NCBI GenBank assembly: GCA_002418985.1
Contig: DIFE01000066.1
Span: 83,224-147,223 of the forward strand
From: Deltaproteobacteria bacterium UBA5756
GTDB taxonomy: Bacteria; Desulfobacterota; Syntrophorhabdia; Syntrophorhabdales; Syntrophorhabdaceae
Length of the DNA stretch: 64,000 bases
Direction of reading: 5' to 3'
How positions within the stretch are numbered: position 1 is the first letter of the stretch; every line of letters starts with the position of its first letter. Shown here piece after piece: positions 50,013 through 57,985 of the stretch. The translations under genes and the position numbers were made by a program. The notes below the pieces were generated by a model. The model ran no database searches. It was given only the letters and a program-made list of their open reading frames with translations, and was not told the origin of the DNA.

Positions 50013-51504
50013 GGCGTGGCAGCCTTATGGTCATGGTCGTTCCCCTTCCGATCTCACTGATGGCGGATATCGTCCCGCCGTGTTCTTCGACAAACCGCTT
50101 GGTTATGGCAAGGCCTATGCCGATGCCGAGTTTTTTTGTAGAATAGTAGGGCTCGAAAATCTTGTCAAGCTCATCCTCCGCGATGCCCTCCCCGTTGTCG
50201 GTTACCGACAGGTACGTGACGCCGTCATCCCCCCCGCATTCAATACGGACGCTTCCGGAATCCTTAATGGCCTGGACGGCATTAACAACCAGGTTTATGA
50301 CGCACAACCGCATATACTCCCTGTCGCAGTACAGCGCCTCCGCTCCGTCGGGACAGGCGAGGTTGATCTCCACACCGCTTCTAACCTTGTCTTTCACCAT
50401 GATGAGGGCCTCATTGACGAGGACTGCGGGCGGCACCTCCTCCTTATGAAGCGTGATCGATTTTCCCAGGAAGAGGAAATTGTGTATAAGCTCGTTTACG
50501 CGGTAGATCTCCTTGAGAAGACTGTCGAGAAGCTGGGTCAGTTCTTCCTTGTCCGAGATCGGTTCTTCCGTCACCCTCTCCTTAATGTGCCCTATGGAGA
50601 GCGTCAAGAAATTCAAGGGGTTCCTGATCTCGTGCGCGATACCCGACGAAAGCTGCCCGATGAGGGAAAGCTGCTCCGATTTTTTCAGCTTCTCTTCAAG
50701 CTCTTTTCGTTCGTCGAGCTTGTCCACCATCTCGTTAAAGCTGCTCACAAGGGTACCGATCTCGTCCCCCCTGTCCGTCGCCTTGATCTTGACAAGCTCA
50801 CCCATGGCTATCTTCCTGCTTGCGACGGCGATCCTTTTGATCGGCTCGGTGTATTTCTCGGCAATGACGAGACATACGATGATGCCGATGGTAAAGGCGA
50901 AGATCATGCTGAGTATTCTCTTGATCTGGTTGCGGTTCTGCAGAAGGCGGTAGTCGTCGAGGGCCATATTGATGTGAATGTATCCGATATTCTGACCCTT
51001 GATCGCGACGGGCATGATCACGTTGTAAAGCCTCTGCGTACCGCTGCGGTGTTCGTCGCCCAGGCGCGCGGTGATCATGAGGTCCTTTTTCCGGGTGGCC
51101 GGCTTCTTCTCCGTCATCTTCTGGGTTGTACCGATCTTTTTCGGATCGGAACTCGCGATGACCTCCGATTTGTCGCTGACGATGGAGATCTCCTTGATGC
51201 CTTTCTTGTTGAGCATGTCCACGTAGCCCTTGAGACGGGCAGTGGAATCCCCGCGATACGTCAGTTCTTCGACGCTTATCTGGATGGCCTTTGTGATATC
51301 ATCGATATTTTCTTCGACCTTGTCGAGGAGCGACTCTTCGGCCCTCGTATAGATGATCGTCAATGAACCGATGGATATGAGAAGGAGAAAAAGAAGGATA
51401 AGGAGGAGCTGCGTCCTCAAGGAGAGGCTGCGAAAAACGGACTTCACGAGGGCATACAATGTTCCTGCCCTCTCCTTCATGCTGCGCCTGCCTTCAGCAT
51501 CCAT
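50002..51504 (-). CDS. Membrane sensor histidine kinase with HAMP domain
   Basis: A 500-residue kinase. A first membrane helix (LLLILLFLLLISIGSLTIIY) lies near residues 34-53. A periplasmic sensor of about 150 residues follows, containing VEENIDDITKAIQ and IGYIHINMALDDYR, then a second helix (ILSMIFAFTIGIIVCLVIA) and a HAMP domain. HisKA (SGIAHEIRNPLNFLTLSIGH) and HATPase (LVVNAVQAIKDSG, DNGEGIAEDELDKIFEPYY, GIGIGLAITKRFVE) complete it. The ATG at 51504 lies seven bases after the gltX stop. An ATG at 51480 with a better purine tract is an alternative. It is paired with the sigma-54 regulator. Confidence 0.88.
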   Translation of the reverse strand: MDAEGRRSMKERAGTLYALVKSVFRSLSLRTQLLLILLFLLLISIGSLTIIYTRAEESLLDKVEENIDDITKAIQISVEELTYRGDSTARLKGYVDMLNKKGIKEISIVSDKSEVIASSDPKKIGTTQKMTEKKPATRKKDLMITARLGDEHRSGTQRLYNVIMPVAIKGQNIGYIHINMALDDYRLLQNRNQIKRILSMIFAFTIGIIVCLVIAEKYTEPIKRIAVASRKIAMGELVKIKATDRGDEIGTLVSSFNEMVDKLDERKELEEKLKKSEQLSLIGQLSSGIAHEIRNPLNFLTLSIGHIKERVTEEPISDKEELTQLLDSLLKEIYRVNELIHNFLFLGKSITLHKEEVPPAVLVNEALIMVKDKVRSGVEINLACPDGAEALYCDREYMRLCVINLVVNAVQAIKDSGSVRIECGGDDGVTYLSVTDNGEGIAEDELDKIFEPYYSTKKLGIGIGLAITKRFVEEHGGTISAISEIGRGTTMTIRLPRHEG

Positions 51505-51511
51505 CGGGGCG

Positions 51512-52876
51512 TTATCCTTTATGCTTGAGGTTGAGATAGGCATCGATGCGACCTGTGATGATATCGACCGGCACGAGGGGAAAGATCTCCTTGAGGGGCG
51601 GGCCGTCGGACCGTCCCGTAATGAAGGCCCTGAGGATCATGAAGAAATCCTTTTTCTTGAGGTCGGCGGGCCGGCTCAACGTCTGCGTGAGCTCCTCGAA
51701 GGAAAGCCCTTCGTTGCCGTTGAGGAGGCCTTTCGTGGCATGTCCTATTTCCTCGGCCTCGGCCTTGTTCATCAGGTAGCCAAGCGTGCCTTCCCTTATA
51801 TCCACGCCATTGAATATTTCCATGTATTCCTTGAGATCGTTCAACGTGGAGGCATTCTGGCGAACAGCGGATATTTTTCCTGCCTGTGAATCCGCAACCC
51901 CTGTTTCTTCGATAAGTCTTGATAGCGGCATATGCTTCAGATATTCCCTGTTGAACCAGAGAAGCTTCTCCATATCGAAAATATTGTCCGAACCGGAGAC
52001 GGAGTCAAGAGAAAAGGTCCGGACCAGTTCGTCCACGTCCATTATTTCCGTGGCCACGCTTCTGCCCATCGTGCACAGGTAGTTCACCAGGGCCTCACTG
52101 ACCACGCCAACGGAACGGAAGTCAATGACCCGAGTAGCCCCGTGTCTCTTGCTCAGAGGCTTCCGGTCGGTGCCTGTGAGAAGCGAATGGTGGGCATATG
52201 CGGGCGGCGGGGTTTTGAAGGCATCGAAGAGGGCTATCTGTTTGGGTGTGTTGGAGATATGATCGCCGCCGCGTATGACATGGGTAATGCCCATGAGCAT
52301 ATCGTCGACGACAACGGCAAGGTTGTAGGTGGGAGTGCCGTCCCTTCTGAGAATAATGAGGTCGTCCACATGGCCCCTCGGGAAAGAAACCTCTCCCCGT
52401 ATCCCGTCGTGGAACGCGATCGGCCTGCCGTCGGAACGAAAACGAACGGTAAAGGGCTGCCCTTCGCCCTCAAGCCTTTGAGCCTCTTCATTGGAAAGTC
52501 TCCTGCATTTTCCGCTGTATCGCGGGGGGTCCCCCTTGGACAGCGATCTACTCCTCGCCGCTGAAAGCTCCTCTTCGGAACAGAAGCACCTGTAAGCCAG
52601 TCCGTTTTCGAGAAGGCCGAGGGCATGGGACGTGTATATATCCAGGCGGTCCGACTGGCGCAACGGACCCTCATCCCACCGGATCCCAAGCCAGCGCAAA
52701 TCGTCTATGATTGATTGTTCGTAGGAGACATCGGAGCGTTCAGCGTCCGTGTCCTCCATGCGAAGTACAAAGGCACCCTCATTCTTCCTCGCGAAGAGAT
52801 GATTGAAGAGGGCCGTCTTTGCATTCCCAACGTGAAGGTGCCCTGTCGGACTTGGAGCGAACCTTACCCTGACCAT
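51512..52876 (-). CDS. gltX: Glutamate-tRNA ligase, copy 1
   Basis: Class I synthetase that attaches glutamate to tRNA-Glu (and in many such bacteria also to tRNA-Gln). 454 residues. The HIGH motif lies in RFAPSPTGHLHVGN, the KMSKS motif in PLSKRHGA, and YRCFCSEEELS is the usual cysteine-bearing loop. Its stop is seven bases before the sensor kinase gene, and ispF ends 36 bases upstream. A second gltX lies at 56582, so the two may be specialised for tRNA-Glu and tRNA-Gln. Confidence 0.94.
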   Translation of the reverse strand: MVRVRFAPSPTGHLHVGNAKTALFNHLFARKNEGAFVLRMEDTDAERSDVSYEQSIIDDLRWLGIRWDEGPLRQSDRLDIYTSHALGLLENGLAYRCFCSEEELSAARSRSLSKGDPPRYSGKCRRLSNEEAQRLEGEGQPFTVRFRSDGRPIAFHDGIRGEVSFPRGHVDDLIILRRDGTPTYNLAVVVDDMLMGITHVIRGGDHISNTPKQIALFDAFKTPPPAYAHHSLLTGTDRKPLSKRHGATRVIDFRSVGVVSEALVNYLCTMGRSVATEIMDVDELVRTFSLDSVSGSDNIFDMEKLLWFNREYLKHMPLSRLIEETGVADSQAGKISAVRQNASTLNDLKEYMEIFNGVDIREGTLGYLMNKAEAEEIGHATKGLLNGNEGLSFEELTQTLSRPADLKKKDFFMILRAFITGRSDGPPLKEIFPLVPVDIITGRIDAYLNLKHKG

Positions 52877-52912
52877 TTCATAAATCCTGAAGATTCCGCA
52901 TACATTATGGCT

Positions 52913-53386
52913 CTATATTTCTTCAAGGAGCACGACGGCGTGGACGGCTATTCCTTCGCCCCGGCCTGTAAACCCCAATCCCTCGGTTGTCTTCCCTTTT
53001 ACACCGACCATACCGGCATCGATGGACAGAATCCCGGCGATCCTTTGTTTCATCGCTTCGCGGTACGGCGCGATCTTGGGCATCCGGGCCACGACAACGC
53101 TGTCCACGTTTACGACACGGTAACCCCTGTCGCGGGCTATCCCCGAGGCCCGTTCGAGTATCAACGCACTGTCGATGCCTTCTATATCTTTGTCACTGTC
53201 CGGAAAATGGACGCCGATATCATCTTCCGAGACAGCACCCAGTATTGCATCACTGATGGCATGAAGGAGGACGTCGCCGTCGGAATGTCCGAGAAGGCCC
53301 TTCTCGAAAGGAATTTCGATACCGCCGAGAACAAACCTTCTGCCCCCTGTAAGCCGGTGTACATCGAACCCTATCCCCACCCTCAT
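52913..53386 (-). CDS. ispF: 2-C-methyl-D-erythritol 2,4-cyclodiphosphate synthase
   Basis: Fifth enzyme of the MEP isoprenoid pathway. 157 residues. The metal ligands are in GIGFDVHRL, and GLLGHSDGDVLLHAISDAILGA, DIGVHFPDSD, INVD-like NVDSVVVA, and the late VKGKTTEGLGFTGRGEGI are classical. It overlaps ispD by four bases (ATGA), so the two MEP genes are translationally coupled. Cytoplasmic trimer by family analogy. Confidence 0.97.
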   Translation of the reverse strand: MRVGIGFDVHRLTGGRRFVLGGIEIPFEKGLLGHSDGDVLLHAISDAILGAVSEDDIGVHFPDSDKDIEGIDSALILERASGIARDRGYRVVNVDSVVVARMPKIAPYREAMKQRIAGILSIDAGMVGVKGKTTEGLGFTGRGEGIAVHAVVLLEEI

Positions 53387-54081
53387 AAGTTTCCTTTGAG
53401 CTGGGAAAGCAAACCCTTCGCTATCGTCAGGTCTTCGGGAGTCGTTATCTTCATATTGTACGGCGAACCCTCGATTACCTTTACCTTTTTGCCCATATGC
53501 TCGATAAAGGTTGCATCATCATAACCGTAGTGCTTCTTGGCCATCCCCTCCCGGTACGCCTTTATGATGAGGGGATATTTGAAGGTCTGCGGGGTTTGCA
53601 CGTGCCAGAGAGAATCCCTTTCGAGGGTCTTCACCACGAAGCCTTCCTTCGAGATGACCTTGACGGTGTCCTTCATGGGCAATGCCGGTATCACGGCATC
53701 ATACATCTCCATGAGGAAGATCCCCTTTTCAATAAAGGTGGGCGAGATGAAGGGCCGTGCCCCATCGTGTATGACGACGACGTCGCAGGGATGTTCGATC
53801 GCCTCCAGCCCGTTTCTCACGGAATCCTGCCTGAGTTTGCCTCCGATGACGAGCTTCATGACCTTATTGAACTTGTACGTCTCCAGGATCTCCTCCTGAA
53901 TGAGGGGCAGGTCCTTCTGGTTGACGACAAGATAGATGTCGTCCACGGCCCTGCAGTCCTCGAAGATCTGCAGTGTGTGGACGATGATCGGCTTGTTCTC
54001 TATGAGCAGGAACTGTTTGTTGGTGGCGGTACCCATTCTTTTTCCTGCGCCGCCCGCAAGAATAATAGCGATTGTTCTCAT
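53383..54081 (-). CDS. ispD: 2-C-methyl-D-erythritol 4-phosphate cytidylyltransferase
   Basis: Third enzyme of the MEP pathway, transferring CMP to MEP. 232 residues. The nucleotide loop ILAGGAGKRMGTATNKQFL, VIHDGARPFISP, the AIPMKDT-like ALPMKDTVKV and the terminal DDATFIEHMG and EGSPYNMKITTPEDL are present. It starts seven bases after the PIN-TRAM stop and overlaps ispF. Confidence 0.97.
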   Translation of the reverse strand: MRTIAIILAGGAGKRMGTATNKQFLLIENKPIIVHTLQIFEDCRAVDDIYLVVNQKDLPLIQEEILETYKFNKVMKLVIGGKLRQDSVRNGLEAIEHPCDVVVIHDGARPFISPTFIEKGIFLMEMYDAVIPALPMKDTVKVISKEGFVVKTLERDSLWHVQTPQTFKYPLIIKAYREGMAKKHYGYDDATFIEHMGKKVKVIEGSPYNMKITTPEDLTIAKGLLSQLKGNL

Positions 54082-54088
54082 GTTGTTA

Positions 54089-55132
54089 TCACGCCTGTTC
54101 TTCTAACTGGTATTGGTCGGGAAAGATATCGTTCTTGTCGGCCTGCTCCTTGAGCTTCGAAAAGATCATACGCCCCGAGGTCGTCTGCAGTACGCTCGTC
54201 ACCACAACGTCCACGGATTTGCCGAGATACTTTTTGGCATCGTCGACGACAACCATGGTCCCGTCATCAAGGTATCCGATCCCCTGGCCGTATTCTTTGC
54301 CTTCACGGAGCACTTTTATGGTGATCTGTTCGCCGGGCAGCATCGCAGGCCTGAGCGACATGGCAAGCTGGTTCATGTTGAGGACTTCGATACCCTGCAG
54401 TTCAGCCACCTTGTTGAGATTGTAATCGTTGGTCATGATCTTGCCCCCCAGCCGCTTTGCAAGCGCAATGAGTTTCGTATCCACATCTTTTAATTTAGGG
54501 AAATCATAATCGACGATCTTCACGTTCAAAAAGGTCTGTTTCTGCAGCCTGTGCAGGACATCGAGGCCGCGCCGGCCCCTGGTCCTTTTTACCGGGTCCT
54601 GATGATCGGCAACATGTTGTATCTCGTAAAGAACGAATTGAGGTATGACCAGCGTTCCTTGTAAGAATCCCGTTTCGCAAATGTCCGCTATACGCCCGTC
54701 TATGATGGTGCTTGTATCGAGAAGCTTGATGTCTTTGTCCTCTTCCAGTCTCTCAAACAGCGGAACCCTGGAGAGGTCCAGGGTCTTGCTCTTTTCTTTC
54801 CCGAGGACGAAACCGAGGTAGCCCATTATGAAGTAAAAAAGAATGTAAATGGGAAGCGTGATGGGGATGTCCTTGATGAGGGCAAGAAGCAGTCGGGACA
54901 CGAAAAGATTCGCAACGAAAAGGCTGACGACCACCCCCGTGAGACTTCCGAGAATGATCTTCAGCGATATATCCCTGAGCTTCAACTCGATCTTCAGTAT
55001 AGCATAGCCCAGGATGAGACCGCATGTCGCCCCGACAAGCCCCCAGACACCGCTCGACAGTAGTTCTTTGAGTATGAAATAGCCGGTAAGGGTCGTAACG
55101 GTAAGCAGAATTATCTGAACAAATATATCCAA
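54089..55132 (-). CDS. YacL-type membrane PIN/TRAM protein
   Basis: A 347-residue protein with four N-terminal membrane helices (about residues 5-110, ending IYILFYFIMGYLGFVLGKE). A PIN nuclease-like domain follows (LLDTSTIIDGRIADICE, VPQFVLYEIQHVAD, later IMTNDYNL with acidic residues), and then a TRAM RNA-binding domain (GEQITIKVLREGKEYGQGIGYLDDGTMVVV). The Asp set looks intact, so it may cut RNA at the membrane. The position between carD and ispD is shared with many Firmicutes and delta-proteobacteria. Confidence 0.92.
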   Translation of the reverse strand: MDIFVQIILLTVTTLTGYFILKELLSSGVWGLVGATCGLILGYAILKIELKLRDISLKIILGSLTGVVVSLFVANLFVSRLLLALIKDIPITLPIYILFYFIMGYLGFVLGKEKSKTLDLSRVPLFERLEEDKDIKLLDTSTIIDGRIADICETGFLQGTLVIPQFVLYEIQHVADHQDPVKRTRGRRGLDVLHRLQKQTFLNVKIVDYDFPKLKDVDTKLIALAKRLGGKIMTNDYNLNKVAELQGIEVLNMNQLAMSLRPAMLPGEQITIKVLREGKEYGQGIGYLDDGTMVVVDDAKKYLGKSVDVVVTSVLQTTSGRMIFSKLKEQADKNDIFPDQYQLEEQA

Positions 55133-55136
55133 GCAA

Positions 55137-55664
55137 TCAGCCCTTATGGTGATTTGCGGTATTGCCCTTTTGATTGCTGTTGTTAGCGAGAAAGATCTCT
55201 TCGATCTCCTGTTCCACCATTACTTCTTCGGTTCCGATCGACATGGACAGTTCCTTGGTGATAAGGTTCCGCGCCATCTCGAACATCTTCTTTTCACCGA
55301 AGGAAAGCTCCTTCCAGTATCGCAGATTGTAAAGTTCCTTCAGGACCGTCGCCACTTCATAAATGGAGCCGCTCTTGATCCTTTCCATGTATTCCTTGTA
55401 CCGCCTGTTCCAGGGGGAGTTGTCATGAACAATATTCTTGTCTCTCAGGATGTCATAAACCCTTGAAACATCGCAAGCATCGATAACGCCTCTCAGGCCG
55501 GCATTTTTCGCGCCGTCGGTGGGTATCATGATGGTCATGTCCGTATCAAGGATACGGATAATGTAAAATGACTGCTTTGTACCTGAGAACTCTTTTTCCT
55601 CGATGGACTCGATCCGGCCGACACCATGCCCTGGATATACTGCAACTTCTCCTACATCAAACAT
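55137..55664 (-). CDS. carD: CarD-family transcription regulator
   Basis: A 175-residue CarD/CdnL-like protein that binds the RNA polymerase beta subunit and stabilises open promoters. The N-terminal RNAP-interaction domain (FDVGEVAVYPGHGVGRIESIEEKEF) is followed by a helical DNA-binding part (WNRRYKEYMERIKSGSIYEVATVLKELYNLR). The ATG at 55664 follows GGAGGC and is preferred to an upstream in-frame start at 55757. It heads the carD-PIN/TRAM-ispD-ispF-gltX row, which has very short gaps. Confidence 0.93.
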   Translation of the reverse strand: MFDVGEVAVYPGHGVGRIESIEEKEFSGTKQSFYIIRILDTDMTIMIPTDGAKNAGLRGVIDACDVSRVYDILRDKNIVHDNSPWNRRYKEYMERIKSGSIYEVATVLKELYNLRYWKELSFGEKKMFEMARNLITKELSMSIGTEEVMVEQEIEEIFLANNSNQKGNTANHHKG

Positions 55665-55707
55665 TACGCCTCCGATAATTGTAATCGTTTTTCGGCTAGG
55701 TTGCCAT

Positions 55708-55718
55708 ATTGTAGCATA
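55708..55718 (-). promoter_or_regulatory. Extended -10 promoter of carD
   Basis: On the minus strand TGCTACAAT is an extended -10 box (TACAAT at 55713-55708). The start would be near 55701, about 37 bases before the ATG. No good -35 is seen. The remaining gap to 55815 holds no gene. Confidence 0.45.
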
Positions 55719-55815
55719 ATATTGAGAAAAATTAAATAAGTAATTGTTTTTACGCAATAATCCGTAAAGAATTCAAGGTGTCATCCCTGCTTTCCGGGGA
55801 AAATGCCTGAGGCTT

Positions 55816-56421
55816 TCAGGATACCTGTTTTTGGCGTTCCAGGAGTTTGAATTTTATGTCGTTGACGATCCTGAGGAGACCTTTCTCGTTGGCAAGATCG
55901 AGGGCCGTCTTGTTATGATTATTCATTATCGTCAGGTCGGCGCCCCGGCTGATGAGAAAATTGATTATCCCGGCGAACTTGCTGGAAATGGCGCACATGA
56001 GAGGCGTATTGCCGTCGTGGTCCCGCACGTTGAGATCGGCGCCGTTTTCGACGAGGAGGCGAACGATCTCCAACTGACCGCTCTTGCAGGCAAACGTGAG
56101 GGCCGTGCCGCCGTCCCTGTCGGGGACGTTCACGTTGGCACCCCGGGACACCAGAAACCTGAGGACACCTACCTGATTGTTCCTGCAGGCATAGGCAAGG
56201 GGTGTTACGCCTTTGGCGTTCGCGGCGTTGACATCGGCGCCATTATCGACCAGGAATCGTGCCGTATCGGTAAACCCGTGCATCGACGCATACATGAGCG
56301 GAGTATTGCCGTTCGGGTCCGTCCCGTTGACATCGGCGCCCTTCCCGATGAACTGGACCACGCTTTCCAGGTCGCCCTTTTCGCTCACCGTGATCAGTTC
56401 ACTAAGAAACCTGTCGTCCAT
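55816..56421 (-). CDS. Ankyrin-repeat protein
   Basis: A 201-residue protein built almost entirely of about five ankyrin repeats (each near 33 residues, with NTPLMYAS, GVTPLAYACRN, GTALTFACKSG and NTPLMCAIS repeat cores). No signal peptide or enzyme domain is seen, so it is probably a cytoplasmic binding protein. The partner is unknown. TATAAT on the minus strand (56434-56429) ends seven bases before the ATG with no ribosome site, which suggests a leaderless mRNA. It is divergent from gltX copy 2. Confidence 0.88.
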   Translation of the reverse strand: MDDRFLSELITVSEKGDLESVVQFIGKGADVNGTDPNGNTPLMYASMHGFTDTARFLVDNGADVNAANAKGVTPLAYACRNNQVGVLRFLVSRGANVNVPDRDGGTALTFACKSGQLEIVRLLVENGADLNVRDHDGNTPLMCAISSKFAGIINFLISRGADLTIMNNHNKTALDLANEKGLLRIVNDIKFKLLERQKQVS

Positions 56422-56428
56422 TTAAATC

Positions 56429-56434
56429 ATTATA
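56429..56434 (-). promoter_or_regulatory. -10 box of the ankyrin gene
   Basis: A perfect TATAAT on the minus strand, seven bases before the ATG at 56421. A weak TGAACT at 56458-56453 is 18 bases upstream. Probable leaderless transcript. Confidence 0.5.
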
Positions 56435-56521
56435 TACTACCGAAACAAAAAAAGTTCATTTTTTTAAGAAAACGGGCTCTTGTACGATGGAAGTCCACGG
56501 ACGGCCCCTTTGAAAAATGGA

Positions 56522-56550
56522 TTGATGCCGGCGGCATTTTCCTTTATAAT
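56522..56550 (+). promoter_or_regulatory. Promoter of gltX copy 2 and smc
   Basis: TTGATG (56522-56527), a 17-base spacer and TATAAT (56545-56550). The leader to the ATG at 56582 is about 25 bases and includes a GGAGG ribosome site, unlike the leaderless operons nearby. Confidence 0.7.
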
Positions 56551-56581
56551 CACTACAATCTTTAATCTGGAGGACATCATA

Positions 56582-57985
56582 ATGGTCAAGTCAAGGTTCG
56601 CGCCGAGTCCAACGGGGAACCTCCACATAGGCGGCGCGAGAACCGCCCTGTTCAATTACCTCTACACAAAACATCACGGCGGCATTTTTGTCCTCAGAAT
56701 AGAGGACACCGACGTCGAACGTTCGAAGGAAGAGTATGTCGACGACATCCTGGGCGGCCTTTCCTGGCTGGGCGTTCACTGGGATGAGGGTCCATACTAT
56801 CAGAAAGACCGGATGGACATCTATCGCGAACATGCCTTCAGGCTTCTCGAGGCAGGACATGCGTACAAATGTTACTGCACCCCCGAGGTTCTCGACGAAA
56901 AGAAAAAGAAAGCCCTGAAAGAGGGCGGCAAACCCCATTACGACAGGACCTGCCGTGACCTTCCGCCCGATGACGCTTCCAACGAAGGTAAACCCTTCGT
57001 TATCCGGTTCCGGAGTCCCGTCACGGGCCAGGTAAGCTTCACCGACCTCATTCGCGACACCATTACGTTCAGATGTGAAGAACTCGACGATCTGATCATT
57101 TTCCGTACCGATAATACACCCACCTACAACTTCACCGTTGTCATCGACGACGCCCTGATGGGTATCACCCACATTGTCCGCGGTGACGATCATATCAACA
57201 ACACCCCGCGGCAGATACTCATCTACGAGGCGCTGAAATATCCCGTCCCGCAGTTCGCCCATGTTCCCCTTATCCACGGAAAGGACAAGGCGCGCCTCAG
57301 CAAGAGACACGGCGCCACGTCGCTTCTCGAGTATCGCAACGACGGCTTTCTGCCCGAGGCACTCATGAATTACCTGGCAAGGCTCGGATGGGCGCACGGC
57401 GACCAGGAGATATTTACGCAGGAAGAACTGATAGAGAAATTCGACCTTCCCGCCGTCGGAAAATCGCCTTCCGTCTTCGACATGGATAAACTCACCTGGC
57501 TTAACGGCCATTATATGAAGACGCTGCCCGAAGAGGAAATCGCAGGTCGGCTCCTGCCTTTTCTCAAAGGTCTGGGAATCGAAACCTCTTGCGATGCCAG
57601 GCTTGTCAGGGTCGTCGTCAGCCTCCGGGAACGGTCCAGAACCTTGAAGGAAATGGCGCGGATGTCGGAATATTTCTTCCGTGACGACTTTCCTTTCGAC
57701 GAGGCCGCAGGGGCAAAGTTTCTCACAGCCGCCACGAAACCGATCCTCCTTGATTTTGCCGAAGGCCTCAAGGTAATCACCTCCATGGATGAAGAAGAGG
57801 CACTCAAGGCGCTCATCGAAGGGTTGACGAAGAAATACAACGCAAAACCTGTCGCCGTCATCCAGCCTGTCAGGGTGGCCCTGTGCGGCAGGACTGTAAG
57901 CCCCGGGATCTTCGAAGTCGTCGCTATCCTGGGAAAAGAGACAGTGAGGAAAAGACTCACGCGAGCCATTGAATCGATTCAATGA
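56582..57985 (+). CDS. gltX: Glutamate-tRNA ligase, copy 2
   Basis: Class I glutamyl-tRNA synthetase, 467 residues. The HIGH motif is in RFAPSPTGNLHIGG and the KMSKS motif in ARLSKRHGA. YKCYCTPEVL carries the usual cysteines. The ATG at 56582 after GGAGG is chosen. An in-frame extension to 56480 has no family likeness. With copy 1 at 51512 this gives two enzymes about 4 kb apart on opposite strands. One may favour tRNA-Gln for the GatCAB transamidation route, but the discriminating residues cannot be judged by eye. Its stop overlaps smc (ATGA). Confidence 0.95.
   Translation: MVKSRFAPSPTGNLHIGGARTALFNYLYTKHHGGIFVLRIEDTDVERSKEEYVDDILGGLSWLGVHWDEGPYYQKDRMDIYREHAFRLLEAGHAYKCYCTPEVLDEKKKKALKEGGKPHYDRTCRDLPPDDASNEGKPFVIRFRSPVTGQVSFTDLIRDTITFRCEELDDLIIFRTDNTPTYNFTVVIDDALMGITHIVRGDDHINNTPRQILIYEALKYPVPQFAHVPLIHGKDKARLSKRHGATSLLEYRNDGFLPEALMNYLARLGWAHGDQEIFTQEELIEKFDLPAVGKSPSVFDMDKLTWLNGHYMKTLPEEEIAGRLLPFLKGLGIETSCDARLVRVVVSLRERSRTLKEMARMSEYFFRDDFPFDEAAGAKFLTAATKPILLDFAEGLKVITSMDEEEALKALIEGLTKKYNAKPVAVIQPVRVALCGRTVSPGIFEVVAILGKETVRKRLTRAIESIQ

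Noticed and set aside
49948..51366. Long plus-strand ORF (472 codons)
   Set aside because: It lies antisense to the sensor kinase, is rich in Asp/His/Val by complement bias and has no recognisable domain.
56591..57982. Minus-strand ORF of 463 codons opposite gltX copy 2
   Set aside because: Antisense shadow. The plus-strand frame carries all synthetase motifs.
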